A stretch of 34,449 nt of DNA from assembly GCA_045133915.1 (NCBI GenBank), contig JBGUUX010000048.1, positions 1-34,449 on the forward strand, written 5' to 3'. Shown in pieces: positions 33,411 through 34,449 of the stretch; position 1 is the stretch's first letter, and each line of letters opens with the position of its first letter. Below the pieces are notes generated by a model. It was given only the letters and a program-made list of their open reading frames with translations. It ran no database searches and was not told the DNA's origin. Origin of the DNA: RGIG7300 sp045133915 (GTDB lineage: Bacteria > Bacillota > Clostridia > Oscillospirales > CAG-272). The translations under genes and the position numbers were made by a program.

Positions 33411-33434
33411 ATTTATCTCCAATGAGGTTGTTTT

Positions 33435-34325
33435 ATGAATAAAAAGATTATTTTCAAGGGTGCGGCAACTGCGGTTATAACACCCTTTAACGATATGGGT
33501 GAGGTAAACTACAAAGAGCTTAGCCGTATACTTGAGTTCCAGATACTTGAAGGCATCGACGCCATAGTGCTCTGCGGTACCACCGGCGAAGCTCCTACCC
33601 TCACCGACGTAGAACATCAGCGTATGATCTCCCATGCCGCAAAGCTAATTGACAAAAGAGTTCCCCTTATATGCGGGACCGGATCCAACGACACGGCTCA
33701 CGCCGTTATGATGTCAAAATGCGCCAAGGAAAACGGCGCAGACGGACTATTGTTGGTCACGCCCTATTACAACAGAACCACAAGCGAAGGGCTTATAAAA
33801 AGTTATCTTAAAATAGCAGATTCGGTAGATATGCCTATGATAATCTACAACGTACCCGGTCGAACTACCGTGGATATCCCTGTCGAGGTATACAAAGCTC
33901 TGTCAAAGCATCCTAATCTTGTGGGGGTAAAGGAGGCAAGCGGCTCTATAGGCAAGTTCGCACGGCTCTGCCACGAGATGGGGGATGATTATACCGTATA
34001 CACGGGCAACGACGACAATCTTATCTCTACCCTTGCGGTAGGAGGCTCGGGGGTGATATCGGTCACGTCAAACATCATTCCGAGATACATACGGGATATC
34101 TGCCACAGATGGTTTGAAAGTGATTACGATACGGCAAGAGATATGCACCTTGCCCTATGTGAACTAAACTCACTTCTCTTCTCCGAGGTCAATCCCATCC
34201 CTGTCAAAGCCGCAATGAATATGTTAGGCTTCAAGGCAGGGGGACTTCGTCTTCCCCTTGTGGAAATGACAGATAAGGGTAAGGAGAAGTTAAGGAAGGA
34301 ACTGAAAAAACTGAATATTATTTAA
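33435..34325 (+). CDS. dapA: 4-hydroxy-tetrahydrodipicolinate synthase
   Basis: DapA condenses pyruvate and aspartate semialdehyde, the first step unique to lysine and diaminopimelate synthesis. The 296-residue TIM barrel has the GTTGEAPT motif (48-55), Y111/Y112 near the catalytic triad, Y138 in YNVPGRT, and the Schiff-base lysine K166 in GVKEASGS. ATG 33435 follows GAGG. It diverges from queA with only 24 bases between the two start codons. The gene ends at a strong hairpin. Confidence 0.96.
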   Translation: MNKKIIFKGAATAVITPFNDMGEVNYKELSRILEFQILEGIDAIVLCGTTGEAPTLTDVEHQRMISHAAKLIDKRVPLICGTGSNDTAHAVMMSKCAKENGADGLLLVTPYYNRTTSEGLIKSYLKIADSVDMPMIIYNVPGRTTVDIPVEVYKALSKHPNLVGVKEASGSIGKFARLCHEMGDDYTVYTGNDDNLISTLAVGGSGVISVTSNIIPRYIRDICHRWFESDYDTARDMHLALCELNSLLFSEVNPIPVKAAMNMLGFKAGGLRLPLVEMTDKGKEKLRKELKKLNII

Positions 34326-34329
34326 TGGA

Positions 34330-34366
34330 GATTTCTGTGCCTACGCACAGAAATCATCTTTAATTT
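34330..34366 (+). terminator. terminator of dapA
   Basis: A perfect 11-bp stem (GATTTCTGTGC with its complement, loop CTAC) is followed by ATCTTTAATTTT on the plus strand, 4 bases after the dapA stop. Confidence 0.75.
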
Positions 34367-34367
34367 T

Positions 34368-34449
34368 GCATTACGACTCCATGGCTACGCCATTGCGCTG
34401 TATAATTCCACCAACCGTATCAAAGATACGGGGTGTCATGGATCTGCAT
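34368..34449. repeat. hairpin cluster running off the window end
   Basis: Short perfect hairpins ATGGC/GCCAT (34381-34393, inside weakly paired flanks) and CCGTATC/GATACGG (34415-34431, extended by CACC/GGTG around an AA bulge) follow one another. There is no reading frame with a start signal. It is probably part of an intergenic repeat cut by the window edge. Confidence 0.55.

Noticed and set aside
33411..33635. 75-residue N-terminal extension of QueA
   Set aside because: It would lie inside dapA on the opposite strand, and GGAG before the ATG at 33410 marks the start.

Overview
The window looks like a chromosomal segment of a low-to-mid GC Gram-positive bacterium of the Bacillota, most likely class Clostridia (an Oscillospirales-type gut commensal would fit). 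The reasons are the cell-division and translation cluster sepF–yggT–ylmH–divIVA–ileS–lspA–rluD, GGAGG-type ribosome binding sites, near-consensus sigma-A promoters with 17-base spacers, use of GTG and TTG starts, and small Clostridia-type accessory genes. No 16S or tRNA gene is present, so I do not name a genus.

Layout. Positions 1-121 hold two stacked hairpins, the second a terminator for something upstream. Positions 122-2803 (minus) carry argH and argG, with a terminator-like hairpin between them. A divergent promoter region separates argG from a plus-strand unit, 2985-7149: a MoxR ATPase, a DUF58 protein, a membrane protein in the transglutaminase position but without that domain, and an unrecognised two-segment membrane protein. 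Next are a membrane-anchored lytic transglycosylase (minus), an alkaline-phosphatase-superfamily phosphodiesterase (plus) and a lipoprotein–cysteine desulfurase pair (minus). A plus-strand unit of PfkB sugar kinase, serine hydrolase and RuvX ends at about 13175.

Positions 13171-13860 are the most unusual part. An array of perfect but mutually different hairpins is punctuated by a 7-base word in one orientation and then in the other. It is followed by a divergent pair of tiny genes, a Cys-rich 51-residue protein and a 58-residue ribbon-helix-helix protein. They share a 24-bp perfect palindrome that contains two overlapping, opposed promoters.

From 13906 to 33410 nearly everything is on the minus strand. 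It includes an NSS-family sodium symporter, a GH94-like phosphorylase, a cytidylate-kinase-like protein, a coupled group metG–tatD–radical SAM–SGNH-like lipoprotein, rluD, lspA, ileS, divIVA, ylmH, yggT, sepF, yggS, an HlyD-like membrane protein, miaA and queA. dapA starts divergently only 24 bases from queA. The window ends in another cluster of intergenic hairpins.

Most genes are core metabolism (arginine and lysine synthesis, tRNA charging and modification, rRNA modification, lipoprotein processing, septum placement). The unexplained content is mainly intergenic: heptamer tandem repeats (7161-7227, 8805-8829, 8970-9034, 19951-19980), the hairpin array (13171-13394), a four-hairpin spacer between queA and miaA, and the palindromic divergent control region at 13588-13617.
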